From: Solirubrobacter deserti
GTDB lineage: Bacteria > Actinomycetota > Thermoleophilia > Solirubrobacterales > Solirubrobacteraceae
Direction: 5' to 3'
Length of the DNA stretch: 64,000 nt
Assembly: GCF_027587175.1 (NCBI RefSeq)
Contig: NZ_JAPCID010000022.1
Span: 1-64,000, forward strand
Shown here: one piece after another, positions 33,230-41,432 of the stretch
Position numbering within the stretch: the first letter of the stretch is position 1
How the letters are laid out: each line of letters begins with the position of its first letter
Translations under genes and position numbers: made by a program
Notes under the pieces: generated by a model
Database searches by the model: none
Seen by the model: the letters and a program-made list of their open reading frames with translations, nothing else
What the model was told of the DNA's origin: nothing

Positions 33230-34960
33230 GTGGCCGACGGCGTTCGTGTCGTCGCCTGGTCGGTGGTAGTCCACCTCGGCCAGGCGGTTACTCAGCCGGT
33301 TTCGGAGAGCCGTCGCAAGGAGCACCGATGGCTCGCGCGTTCGTTGAACGGGCTGGGCGTCGACCCGTGGTTCCGACAGGACTCCGCGTACCTGAGCGTC
33401 AAGCAGCTCAGCACGGAGCCCACGCGGGTGCAGCACTTCGTCGAACCGCCGGCCGATCTGCCCGACGACGCCACGATCATCCTCGACCTCAGCGACGCCC
33501 CGTACGAGTTGCTTAACGAGCCGCTGCTCGCGGGTCTCGCCGATGGCGTCGGACGCATGCTGGCCGGTGGGCCGCGCACGATCCTGATCTTGCTTTGCAA
33601 GCTTCCGCCGGAGTCGCTGCTGTGGGAGTTCCTCGAGCGCGACACCGCCGCGGACGGGACCGGCCGCGTTGTCGTGCTGGACGACGAGGGCGCGCTGCGG
33701 AGCTTCGGTCACGGAAAGCGCGGGTTCACGCCGCTGATGCGCGACTGGCCGGGGCGCCGCCGACAGGCCAGCGGGACCGCCAACGAGCGGTTTGAGCGAC
33801 GCGTTGTGACGCGCCTCGGGCACTTCGCCACCGCAGACGGTGAGCGCTGCACACCGGCGTGGCAGGACATGCGCGGGGCAGTCGGAGAGCTCACCGAGTG
33901 CTTGTCCAATTGGATCGATCAGACCGGGGCGGCGGGCACCCGCATGATCGTGTGCGGTCCGTACTCCCGGGAGTTTCGCGTCGCGGTCGTCGCCGCGGCC
34001 GCCGCCTGCGGCGGAGACGCCGGGTTCGCGGCTACTCCCGACGAGCTCGAGGACACTGCGTCCGGCGTTGGCAACGTGCTGGCGTTCGAATACGTCCGCT
34101 CGGGCGACACTCTGGGTGACTTCCGGCGTGCGTTGCCCTCGTGGGGCGTCCCGGTGCGAACCCGCGCGCTCGCCGTCATGGCCGCGCCTGCGGCGTACGG
34201 TCTCAGGCACCCCGACCTCCAGCTCGACGTGCTGGCCGTGCGTGGGCACGAAGACGTGCAGCGGAGCGCGTGTGCACGCTGTCTCGCTTCCGCTCCGCGA
34301 CTCGAAGATCCGTCGCGTACCGATCCGGGAACCGGCATCGATGCCGCGACGATGTGGTGGATGCTCGACCGCGTTCCCTGGGGTCCTGAAGGGTACGGCC
34401 CGCCGGAGCACGCGCGCTACCCCTATATCCCCGACTTCTCGGCTGTCTTCGAGCGGTTCGGTGATTGGATCGCGCTTAAGTACGAAGAGCTGCTGAAGGG
34501 CATCGGGCTGGTGGACGACCTCGTCGTCGTTTGCGCCGCCGAGCCGGCGGTTCGCGATCTGGTCAAGCGACTCGCCTCTCGCTTCCAGAACCAGCTGGTG
34601 CCGGTCGAGATCGAACGCGATGTCATCGATGCCGTCGCTGCCGACGCGGCGCGAGCACACGGGCTGGCGTCCGCGCTCGACGACGTGAGCGACGCAAGCG
34701 AGACGATCCCCGCCTGGCGGCGTCAGCTCGCCGACCTCGGTGGCCGCGAGACGGGCACCGGGCACCGGCTCGCGGTGATTGCGCTGGACGAGTTCAACGC
34801 GTCGGGCGCAACCGCGCGCGGACTGACCACGCTGCTCGGCGCGTTCGGCGTGACGCTCGACGCCTACGTTCCCTTCGTCGACTGGTCGGGCGGGGAACAT
34901 GTTCCCGGGCGCCCAACGTGGTCGCTGTACTCGTTCTACTACCCGCGCCCCACCGGATGA
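33230..34960 (+). CDS. Protein with two phosphoribosyltransferase-like modules
   Basis: 576 residues from GTG 33230; I recognise no named family. An N-terminal region (about 75-125) reads TIILDLSDAPYELLNEPLL then RTILILLC, alternating in a way that recalls STAS-like folds. Two later segments resemble type I PRTase PRPP loops: VLAFEYVRSGDTL at 283-295 and VIALDEFNASGATARGL at 515-531, each followed by a helix and a WGV/FGV strand as in PRTases. The loops deviate from the DDxxTTGxT pattern. A CARC pair (Cys348, Cys351) might bind metal. A nucleotide-binding or nucleotide-modifying role is inferred. Confidence 0.55.
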   Translation: MADGVRVVAWSVVVHLGQAVTQPVSESRRKEHRWLARSLNGLGVDPWFRQDSAYLSVKQLSTEPTRVQHFVEPPADLPDDATIILDLSDAPYELLNEPLLAGLADGVGRMLAGGPRTILILLCKLPPESLLWEFLERDTAADGTGRVVVLDDEGALRSFGHGKRGFTPLMRDWPGRRRQASGTANERFERRVVTRLGHFATADGERCTPAWQDMRGAVGELTECLSNWIDQTGAAGTRMIVCGPYSREFRVAVVAAAAACGGDAGFAATPDELEDTASGVGNVLAFEYVRSGDTLGDFRRALPSWGVPVRTRALAVMAAPAAYGLRHPDLQLDVLAVRGHEDVQRSACARCLASAPRLEDPSRTDPGTGIDAATMWWMLDRVPWGPEGYGPPEHARYPYIPDFSAVFERFGDWIALKYEELLKGIGLVDDLVVVCAAEPAVRDLVKRLASRFQNQLVPVEIERDVIDAVAADAARAHGLASALDDVSDASETIPAWRRQLADLGGRETGTGHRLAVIALDEFNASGATARGLTTLLGAFGVTLDAYVPFVDWSGGEHVPGRPTWSLYSFYYPRPTG

Positions 34961-36048
34961 GCAGGCCCGGCCGGGTACAGATCGCACGAGCCGCCTGCTT
35001 CGAGCTCCTGGGCCGCGTCTTCGCGAACCCCGACGCGATCAAGCAGGAGATGCTTCGCCGCGACTGCTCATCCTGGATCGAGGATCTCGACGAGCCAGGG
35101 CGGGTGTGGGCCGAACACGCGCTCGCGGAGTCCTACAAACCTCCAAGACAGAGAGCCTCGTTGATGCATCCTCCGACGCCATCCGCTCCCGATCGCGAGC
35201 GCATCGACGTGCTTCTTGTCACTGTTGTTCCGAACGAGGCGGAGGCGGCTGAGATCGTGTTTGACCTCGGACGCGACCATCCGGGGGCCCGCCGGCGGGA
35301 AGACGGCCGCAGGTACCACGAGGCATCGCTCGAGACCCATCGCGCCGGTCGGCTCAATCTGGTGCTGACGAATATTGGCGAGTCCGGCAACACCACCGCG
35401 CAGGGGGCCTTGCGCTCGATGCTGCGTCTCTACGAGCCCGAGTTGGTCTTGCTCGCCGGCATCGCAGCCGGCCGGCTGGACAGCGTGAAGCTCGGTGATC
35501 TCGTGCTCCCCCGCAAAGTCTGGTACCTCGAGAAAGGGGCCAGCCTTCCCGATGAGTTCCGGCGAGAAGCCCAAGAGCGGCGACTTCCTCAGCGGCTCTA
35601 CACGCTCGTCGGAGAGCACCGAATCCGGAGAACCGGCTTTTACGAGCAACTGCAGGAGGCGCTCACACAACTCGACGACGACCAGCTACCTCCGGGCGTC
35701 AAACGAACCCACAAACCGGGATTTGACTCCGACGCGTCGGTCGTGGCCTCCGAGAAGCTCCTGCGCGACGGCTCCCTACGCAAGCTCGCCTCCGCCGAGG
35801 GCGTCGATCGGAAGATCAAGCTGGGCGATATGGAGTCGTGGGGACTCGTGCAGGCCGTCGGCAGCGGCAGCGTCGGCGAGTGGACTGGAGACAACCCGCC
35901 GGAGTGGATGGTCGTGCGTGCCGTCAGTGATTTCGGCGAGGTCGACAAGGACGACAATTGGCAGATGTTTGCCTCGGTCTGCGCACTCGTCGGCGCCAGG
36001 CATTTCTTGCAGGTGACTTACGAGCGTCGAAAGGACGCCGTTCTGTAG
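34957..36048 (+). CDS. Nucleoside-phosphorylase-fold protein with N-terminal extension
   Basis: 363 residues, starting in an ATGA overlap with the PRTase-like gene. Residues about 83-355 match the MTA/SAH nucleosidase-purine phosphorylase superfamily: VLLVTVVPNEAEA, LLAGIAAG at 165-172, LGDLVLPRKVWY, GDMES at 290-294 and AVSDFGEVDKDDNWQMFAS with catalytic-type Asp325. The first 75 residues form a separate helical, charged extension of unknown type that could couple the enzyme to a partner. In conflict systems such domains sense or cleave nucleosides; here this is inference. Confidence 0.72.
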   Translation: MSRPGRVQIARAACFELLGRVFANPDAIKQEMLRRDCSSWIEDLDEPGRVWAEHALAESYKPPRQRASLMHPPTPSAPDRERIDVLLVTVVPNEAEAAEIVFDLGRDHPGARRREDGRRYHEASLETHRAGRLNLVLTNIGESGNTTAQGALRSMLRLYEPELVLLAGIAAGRLDSVKLGDLVLPRKVWYLEKGASLPDEFRREAQERRLPQRLYTLVGEHRIRRTGFYEQLQEALTQLDDDQLPPGVKRTHKPGFDSDASVVASEKLLRDGSLRKLASAEGVDRKIKLGDMESWGLVQAVGSGSVGEWTGDNPPEWMVVRAVSDFGEVDKDDNWQMFASVCALVGARHFLQVTYERRKDAVL

Positions 36049-36051
36049 CCG

Positions 36052-36816
36052 TCAGGTGGCGAGCATGCCTCCGTCGACCGGGAGCACGATCCCGGTCACG
36101 TAGGACGAGGCGTCACTGGCGAGGAAGAGGAGCGCGGCGGTCAGCTCCTCGGCCTCGCCAGGCCGGCCCATCGGCAGCCGCTGCTGCTGGGCCTCGAGGT
36201 AGCCGTCCGGATACTGCTCGGTCATCTCGCTCGGGAAGAACCCGGGCGCCAGCGCGTTGACGCGGATGCCCTTGCGGCCCGTCCACTGCACGGCGAGGTC
36301 GCGCGTGAGGCCGATGATCGCCGCCTTGCTGGACGCGTACGCGGCCTGTGGGAGCCCGGCCGTGGTGGAGCCGAGCACCGAGCCGATGTTCACGATGCTC
36401 GAGCCGGGCGGCATCACGCGTCCGCAGGCCTGGGCCATCCAGTAGGAGCCGTTGAGGTTGACGTCGATCACCTGGCGGAACTGCTCGGGCGTCTCGCGTG
36501 TGGCCGGGTACGCGGTGCCGATGCCGGCGTTGTTGACCAGCACGTCGACCTTGCCGAACGCGGCGACGGTCTCCTCGATCACGCGCGTGCAGTCCTCGGG
36601 CCGGGACACGTCGGCGGGGACGGCGAGGCAGCGGCGGCCGAGCTGCTCGACGGCGGCGCGGGTCTCCTCCAGTCGGTCGGCGCGGCGCGCGCAGATCGCG
36701 ATGTCGGCGCCGGCCTCCGCGAGCCCGGTGGCGAACGCGGCGCCCAGCCCTGAGGAGGCGCCGGTGATGACGGCGACCTTGCCGTCCAGGCGGAAGCGGT
36801 CGAGCACGCTGGGCAT
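36052..36816 (-). CDS. SDR-family oxidoreductase (gluconate 5-dehydrogenase/FabG-like)
   Basis: 254 residues. ITGASSGLG (17-25), NNAG in VLVNNAGIG, the catalytic Ser in IVNIGSVLG and YASSK give a classical SDR; the C-terminal LPVDGGMLAT is typical of polyol or 3-oxoacyl reductases. It ends 3 bases from the end of the accessory cassette and returns to the chromosomal style of the region. The LacI-type regulator upstream on the same strand may control it. Confidence 0.92.
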   Translation of the reverse strand: MPSVLDRFRLDGKVAVITGASSGLGAAFATGLAEAGADIAICARRADRLEETRAAVEQLGRRCLAVPADVSRPEDCTRVIEETVAAFGKVDVLVNNAGIGTAYPATRETPEQFRQVIDVNLNGSYWMAQACGRVMPPGSSIVNIGSVLGSTTAGLPQAAYASSKAAIIGLTRDLAVQWTGRKGIRVNALAPGFFPSEMTEQYPDGYLEAQQQRLPMGRPGEAEELTAALLFLASDASSYVTGIVLPVDGGMLAT

Positions 36817-36828
36817 GGCTGCACGCTA

Positions 36829-36877
36829 GCGAGTTCGCGTGGCGCCACGCGGCGGCGCACCGCGGGGGCGAACTCGC
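36829..36877. repeat. Inverted repeat upstream of the SDR gene
   Basis: GCGAGTTCGC (36829-36838) and its exact complement GCGAACTCGC (36868-36877) are separated by 29 bases that contain further short palindromes (GTGGCGCCAC; CACCGCG/CGCGGTG). It occupies most of the 83-base gap between the LacI stop and the SDR start. It could be an operator for the LacI-type regulator or a terminator cluster. Confidence 0.55.
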
Positions 36878-36880
36878 GGT

Positions 36881-36900
36881 GCATCGCCCCTGGGCGATGC
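36881..36900 (-). terminator. Hairpin directly after the lacI-type gene
   Basis: GCATCGCCC (36881-36889), CT, GGGCGATGC (36892-36900): a perfect 9-bp stem abutting the regulator stop codon. It lacks a clear T-tract, so termination efficiency is uncertain. Confidence 0.45.
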
Positions 36901-37841
36901 TACGTGGTCTCTCCCTGAATGACGCGCGGCTTGATGACCACCGGCGTGGCGTCGACCTCGCGGCCCTCGATCAACGCGTGCAGCGTTCGCACCATCTCGC
37001 GGTGGCCCTCGGGCGTGCCGAGCTTGATCGTGGTCAGCCGCGGATGCGCGAGGCGGGCCGGCGGGCTGTCGTCGGTGCCGATCAACGCGACGCCGGGCGG
37101 GAGTGAGTCCCGGGCCCCGAGCGCGATCTCGTCGTTGAAGGCGTACACGGCGGTCGGCCGGCGCGCCAGCCCGCGGGCGAGCCCGTTGGCCGGCACGTCC
37201 GTGAGCGTCACCCCGAGGCGCTCCGCCGCGGCGCGCGCGCCGGCGAGGCGCTGCTCGCCCAAGGGCTGCAGCTGGCTGCCGAGCGGCGTGACCGCCAGCA
37301 CGTTCGTGTGCCCGCGTTCGGCCAGGTGCTCGATCGCGACCGCGCCGACGCTGCGCTGGTCAAGCGAGAATGACGGGACGCCCGGCTCCGGCGGCTGGCC
37401 GAGCGTGACGATCCCGCGGCAGCCGTTCGCGCGCAGCAGGTCCAGCGGCGGCAGGTCGGTGCCGGGCGCGATCAGCCCGACCGGGCGGACGCGGTCGCAC
37501 GCCTTCTGCAGCCCGTCCGGCCCGCCGGCGTGGACGAAGTGCACGAGCGGCGTGTAGCCGAGCCGGTCCAGCTCGCCGACCAGCCCGGTGAGCAGCTCTG
37601 CGACCACGGGGCCCAGCGGCCAGTTCGGCAGCGCGAAGATGACCACGGAGGTGCGGCCGGCGCGCAGTGCCGAGGCCATCGCGTTCGGCGTGTAGCCGAG
37701 CTCGCGCGCCGCCGCCAGCACGCGCTCGCGCGTCTGGTCGGACACGCGCGCGTCCACGCCGTTGAGGACGTAGGAGACCGTCGCGCGGCTCACGCCGGCG
37801 GCGGCGGCCACGTCGGCACTGGTTACGTTCGGGCGCCCCAC
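36900..37841 (-). CDS. LacI-family transcriptional regulator
   Basis: 313 residues. The N-terminal helix-turn-helix and hinge are typical (TSADVAAAAGVSRATVSYVLNG at 7-28), followed by a periplasmic-binding-protein-like ligand domain. Members respond to sugars or other small metabolites and repress catabolic genes. The likely target is the SDR gene behind it, whose upstream region carries a 10-bp inverted repeat. Confidence 0.93.
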   Translation of the reverse strand: MGRPNVTSADVAAAAGVSRATVSYVLNGVDARVSDQTRERVLAAARELGYTPNAMASALRAGRTSVVIFALPNWPLGPVVAELLTGLVGELDRLGYTPLVHFVHAGGPDGLQKACDRVRPVGLIAPGTDLPPLDLLRANGCRGIVTLGQPPEPGVPSFSLDQRSVGAVAIEHLAERGHTNVLAVTPLGSQLQPLGEQRLAGARAAAERLGVTLTDVPANGLARGLARRPTAVYAFNDEIALGARDSLPPGVALIGTDDSPPARLAHPRLTTIKLGTPEGHREMVRTLHALIEGREVDATPVVIKPRVIQGETT

Positions 37842-37873
37842 GAACGGCTGATCCTACGAGAAGGCGATGAGAG

Positions 37874-37879
37874 TAGGGT
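37874..37879 (+). promoter_or_regulatory. Probable -10 hexamer (TAGGGT) of the acyl-CoA ligase gene
   Basis: TAGGGT ends 6 bases before ATG 37886, implying a leaderless message. No Shine-Dalgarno sequence and no clear -35 element are present. Confidence 0.45.
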
Positions 37880-37885
37880 CGGGCC

Positions 37886-39385
37886 ATGCCGACCAGCCTT
37901 GCCCAGCTGTTGACCGAGACGGCGAGCGCGCACGCCGAGCGCCCGGCGCTCAAGCTCGACGACAGCGTCGTCAACTACGCGGTCCTCAATGAGGGCGCCA
38001 CGCGCATCGCCGGCCTGCTCAAGGACAAGGGCGTCGCGCCCGGCGACCGCGTCGGGATCATGCTTCCGAACGTCCCGTACTTCGCGGTCGTCTACTACGG
38101 CATTCTGCGCGCCGGCGGCGTCGTGGTGCCGATGAACGTGCTGCTCAAGGGCCGCGAGGTCGGCTTCTACCTCAAGGACTCCGGCGCGAAGTACCTGTTC
38201 GCCTGGCACGACTTCGGCGAGGCCGCGTCGGTGGGCGCCGAAGAAGCCGGGGCCGAGGTCGTCAGCGTCAAGCCGGGCGAGTTCGAGCAGCTCGTGATGG
38301 GTGCCCCGCGGGCCGAGGGCGACGAGCCGCGCGAGAGCTCGGACACGGCCGTGATCCTCTACACGAGCGGGACGACCGGCACCCCCAAGGGCGCTGAGCT
38401 CACGCACGAGAACCTGATCCTCAACTGCAGCGTGACGGCCAAGACGCTGATCGACGTCACCGAGGACGACGTCGTCCTCGGTGCGCTGCCGTTGTTCCAC
38501 TCCTTCGGGCAGACGTGCGGGATGAACGCCGCCGTCGCGCACGGCGCGTGCCTGACGCTGATCCCGCGCTTCGAGCCCGTCAAGGCGCTCGAGATCATCG
38601 CCCGCGACCGGGTGACGATCCTCGAGGGCGTGCCGACGATGTACCACGCGATGCTCAATGTTCCCGAGCGCGAGACCGCGGACACGTCCTCGCTGCGCGT
38701 GTGCGTGAGCGGCGGCTCGGCGATGCCGGTCGAGGTCATGAAGGCGTTCGAGCAGGCGTTCGACTGCATCATCCTCGAGGGCTACGGGCTCAGCGAGACG
38801 TCGCCGGTCGCGTCCTTCAACCACCCCGACCGCGAGCGCAAGCCCGGCTCGATCGGGACGCCGATCGAGGGCGTCGAGATGAAGCTCGTCGACGAGGACG
38901 ACAAGGACGTGGCGCCGGGCGACGTGGGCGAGATCGTGATCCGCGGCCACAACGTGATGAAGGGCTACTGGCAGCGCGACGAGGCCACCGAGGAGGTCAT
39001 GCGCGGCGGCTGGTTCCACTCCGGCGACATGGCCACGCAGGACTCCGACGGCTACTTCTTCATCGTCGACCGCAAGAAGGACATGATCATCCGCGGCGGG
39101 TACAACGTCTACCCGCGCGAGATCGAGGAGATCCTCTACGAGCATCCGGCCGTGTCCGAGGTGGCCGTGATCGGCGTCCCGGACGAGTCGCTCGGCGAGG
39201 AGGTCGCGGCGATGGTCGTCCTCAAGGGCGAGGCCTCCGAGGACGACCTGCGCGCGTTCGTCAAGGAGCGCGTCGCCGCCTACAAGTACCCGCGCAAGAT
39301 CTGGTTCTCGAACGAGCTGCCGAAGGGGCCGACGGGCAAGATCCTCAAGCGCGAGATCAAGGCTCCCTCCGGCGAGCCAGCGTGA
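37886..39385 (+). CDS. Long-chain fatty-acid-CoA ligase (AMP-forming)
   Basis: 499 residues of the ANL superfamily. The AMP-binding P-loop YTSGTTGTPKG is at 159-169, EGYGLSETSPV and the hinge region VDRKKDMIIRGGYNVYPREIEE are intact, and the catalytic lysine lies in KGPTGKILKREI at the C-terminus. It activates fatty acids to acyl-CoA through acyl-AMP. Its end overlaps the convergent methyltransferase gene by 29 bases. Confidence 0.94.
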   Translation: MPTSLAQLLTETASAHAERPALKLDDSVVNYAVLNEGATRIAGLLKDKGVAPGDRVGIMLPNVPYFAVVYYGILRAGGVVVPMNVLLKGREVGFYLKDSGAKYLFAWHDFGEAASVGAEEAGAEVVSVKPGEFEQLVMGAPRAEGDEPRESSDTAVILYTSGTTGTPKGAELTHENLILNCSVTAKTLIDVTEDDVVLGALPLFHSFGQTCGMNAAVAHGACLTLIPRFEPVKALEIIARDRVTILEGVPTMYHAMLNVPERETADTSSLRVCVSGGSAMPVEVMKAFEQAFDCIILEGYGLSETSPVASFNHPDRERKPGSIGTPIEGVEMKLVDEDDKDVAPGDVGEIVIRGHNVMKGYWQRDEATEEVMRGGWFHSGDMATQDSDGYFFIVDRKKDMIIRGGYNVYPREIEEILYEHPAVSEVAVIGVPDESLGEEVAAMVVLKGEASEDDLRAFVKERVAAYKYPRKIWFSNELPKGPTGKILKREIKAPSGEPA

Positions 39386-39992
39386 CCCCGTCCGACAGGC
39401 CGAGCAGGACGGACTCGACCCGGTCGTCGGCCGCGATCCGCTCGTTGAGCGCCGCCATCGTCTTAGCGCGCTCGTCCTCCGGGGCGAGCACGCGGTTGGC
39501 CAGCAGCGTGTTGTCGAGCACGAGGACGCCGCCCGGGCGCAGGCGCGGGACGAGCGCGTCGTAGTAGGCGGGGTAGCCGGTCTTGTCGGCGTCGACGTAG
39601 GCGAGGTCGATGTGCGGCGTGTCCGGCAGCTGCGCGAGGTTCTCCACGGCCGGGCCGAGCGTGATGTCGACCCGGTCGGTGAGCCCCGCCGCCTCGAGGT
39701 TGCGGCGCGCGATCGCGGCGAACTCCTCGCTCACCTCGAAGCAGGTGAGCCGGCCGCCGTCGGCCAGCCCGCGCGCGATGCAGATCGCCCCGTAGCCCGT
39801 GAACGTGCCCACCTCGACGGCGGTCTTGGCGTCCAGCATGCGCGCGAGGATCGTCAGCAGCGCGGCCTGGTCCGGGCGCGAGAGCATGCCCGCGTTGGGC
39901 AGCAGGCGCGTCTCGCGCTCGACGCGCGCAAGCACCTCGTCCTGGCCGGCGAAGCGCGTCAGATAGGCGGTCAACTCTGGGTCGCGGGGCAT
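39357..39992 (-). CDS. SAM-dependent O-methyltransferase (COMT family 3)
   Basis: 211 residues. SAM motif I VEVGTFTGYGAI (about 59-70), YVDADKTGYPAYYD with the metal and substrate Asp, and VLVLDNTLLANRV are the marks of divalent-metal-dependent catechol-type O-methyltransferases (CCoAOMT-like). It probably methylates small aromatic hydroxyls. It diverges from the sigma-factor gene with a 123-base gap. Confidence 0.92.
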   Translation of the reverse strand: MPRDPELTAYLTRFAGQDEVLARVERETRLLPNAGMLSRPDQAALLTILARMLDAKTAVEVGTFTGYGAICIARGLADGGRLTCFEVSEEFAAIARRNLEAAGLTDRVDITLGPAVENLAQLPDTPHIDLAYVDADKTGYPAYYDALVPRLRPGGVLVLDNTLLANRVLAPEDERAKTMAALNERIAADDRVESVLLGLSDGVTLARRREP

Positions 39993-40115
39993 CGGGACAT
40001 CTTTGCAGGGACGAAATCAGCGCAATTTGCGCACGAATTGCCCGCTCGCAGGGGGCGAAACCGGCCGCGATCCGCCTCAATACCGGCGAGGGCAACGGAC
40101 AGGATGGGTTGAGCG

Positions 40116-41387
40116 GTGGCAGCGCTGGGCGAACGCGGGACGGATCCGGTCGCGCGCGTGGAGACGATGGTGGGGCGGCACGGGCCGGCGCTGCTGCGCG
40201 TCGCCAACCAGTTCTCGCTCTGCCACGACGACGCGCTCGACGCCTACCAGCGCGCGCTGGAGATCTACCTGCGGCGGATGGACACCGTCGAGGTGGCGAC
40301 CGAGGGCGCGTGGATGCGCGTCGTGGTCAAGCACGAGGCGATGGCGATCCGCAAGGCGCGGGCGGCGTCCGTGGACGCGACCGACACGGACTTCGACGCG
40401 AGCGAGTCCGGGCTGCGCGAGGTCTCCGACGCGGTCGCGGGCGGTGAGCGGGTCGGGCGCTCGGTCGAGGCGCTCAAGGCCCTCAAGCCCGACGAGGCGC
40501 GGGCGCTGCTGCTCAAGGCCGAAGGGCTGTCCTACGACGAGATCGGCACGCGCTTCGGGTGGTCCTACACGAAGGTCAACCGGAGCATCGCCGAGGGCCG
40601 CAAGCGGTTCCTGAACGTCTTCAGCGAGATCGAGTCCGGCGAGGCGTGCGCGGCCTACGAGGACACGCTGGACGCGCTCGCGCGCGGGCAGGCCACCAGC
40701 GTGCAGATGGTCTCGATCCGCCCGCACCTGCGCCACTGCGCGGCGTGCCGCGCGACCGTGCGGCAGATGCGCTTCTCGCGCACGCGCCGGCTCGCGCTAC
40801 TGGCGCCGTTCGGCTGGATCACGCGCCTGCTCACGCGGCCCGAGGTGGTGCAGCTCTCGTCCTCGGGCGGCGGGCGCTTCGGCACCGCGGCGAGCATCGT
40901 CGGCCTGTGCCTGACCGGCGCGGGCGCCGGGGCGGCCTGCGTGATGACCGGTGCGCTGCCGGCTCCGGCGATCATCGCCACGGTCGACAAGCCGGCCGCG
41001 ACGGCGACCCCCGCGCCCAAGCGCGACAAGCCCGAGGGCGACAAGCGCGAGCCGGTCAAGACCAAGCCGGTGAAGGTCGTGCCCGAGGTGCCGGCGCGCA
41101 AGTACGCCGCGCTCGCCACGCCGACCCCGCCGCCGCCGCCCGCCAAGCCGAAGCGCAAGGCGGCCGCGCCCGAGCGCAAGCGCAAGCCGGTCGTGATCGC
41201 CAAGCGCAAGCGCCAGGAGTTCGGCTTCGAGGGCAGCCCTGCGGCGCCGGCGCCCGCGGCGACCGCCACGGCGCCGGTCGCGAGCGCCGCGAGCGCGGGC
41301 GGTGCCAGCGGCTCCGCGCCGTCACGCCCGTCCAGCGGCGGCGGCGCCTCGAAGAGCAGCGGCGAGTTCGGCTTCGAAGGCGGCTGA
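40116..41387 (+). CDS. ECF-like sigma factor fused to a zinc finger and membrane segment
   Basis: 423 residues from GTG 40116. Residues about 15-85 resemble sigma region 2 and 115-168 region 4 (LSYDEIGTRFGWSYTKVNRSI). Then follows H204-x3-C208-x2-C211, the ZAS zinc-finger pattern of anti-sigma factors, and a hydrophobic segment at about 256-282. The C-terminal 140 residues are Pro/Ala/Lys-rich and contain EFGFEG twice, the second at the very end. Sigma factor and anti-sigma-like tether appear to be one polypeptide, so release might need proteolysis; that is inference. Confidence 0.78.
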   Translation: MAALGERGTDPVARVETMVGRHGPALLRVANQFSLCHDDALDAYQRALEIYLRRMDTVEVATEGAWMRVVVKHEAMAIRKARAASVDATDTDFDASESGLREVSDAVAGGERVGRSVEALKALKPDEARALLLKAEGLSYDEIGTRFGWSYTKVNRSIAEGRKRFLNVFSEIESGEACAAYEDTLDALARGQATSVQMVSIRPHLRHCAACRATVRQMRFSRTRRLALLAPFGWITRLLTRPEVVQLSSSGGGRFGTAASIVGLCLTGAGAGAACVMTGALPAPAIIATVDKPAATATPAPKRDKPEGDKREPVKTKPVKVVPEVPARKYAALATPTPPPPPAKPKRKAAAPERKRKPVVIAKRKRQEFGFEGSPAAPAPAATATAPVASAASAGGASGSAPSRPSSGGGASKSSGEFGFEGG

Positions 41388-41432
41388 ACGAGGCTCGCTA
41401 GGCTGCCCGCGGTCTTTGGCGGAAGGAGCCTT

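Noticed and set aside
32072-36048. Restriction-modification or CBASS-type reading of the cassette
   Set aside because: No methyltransferase, nuclease, nucleotidyltransferase or membrane effector motif is visible in the three genes or their neighbours.
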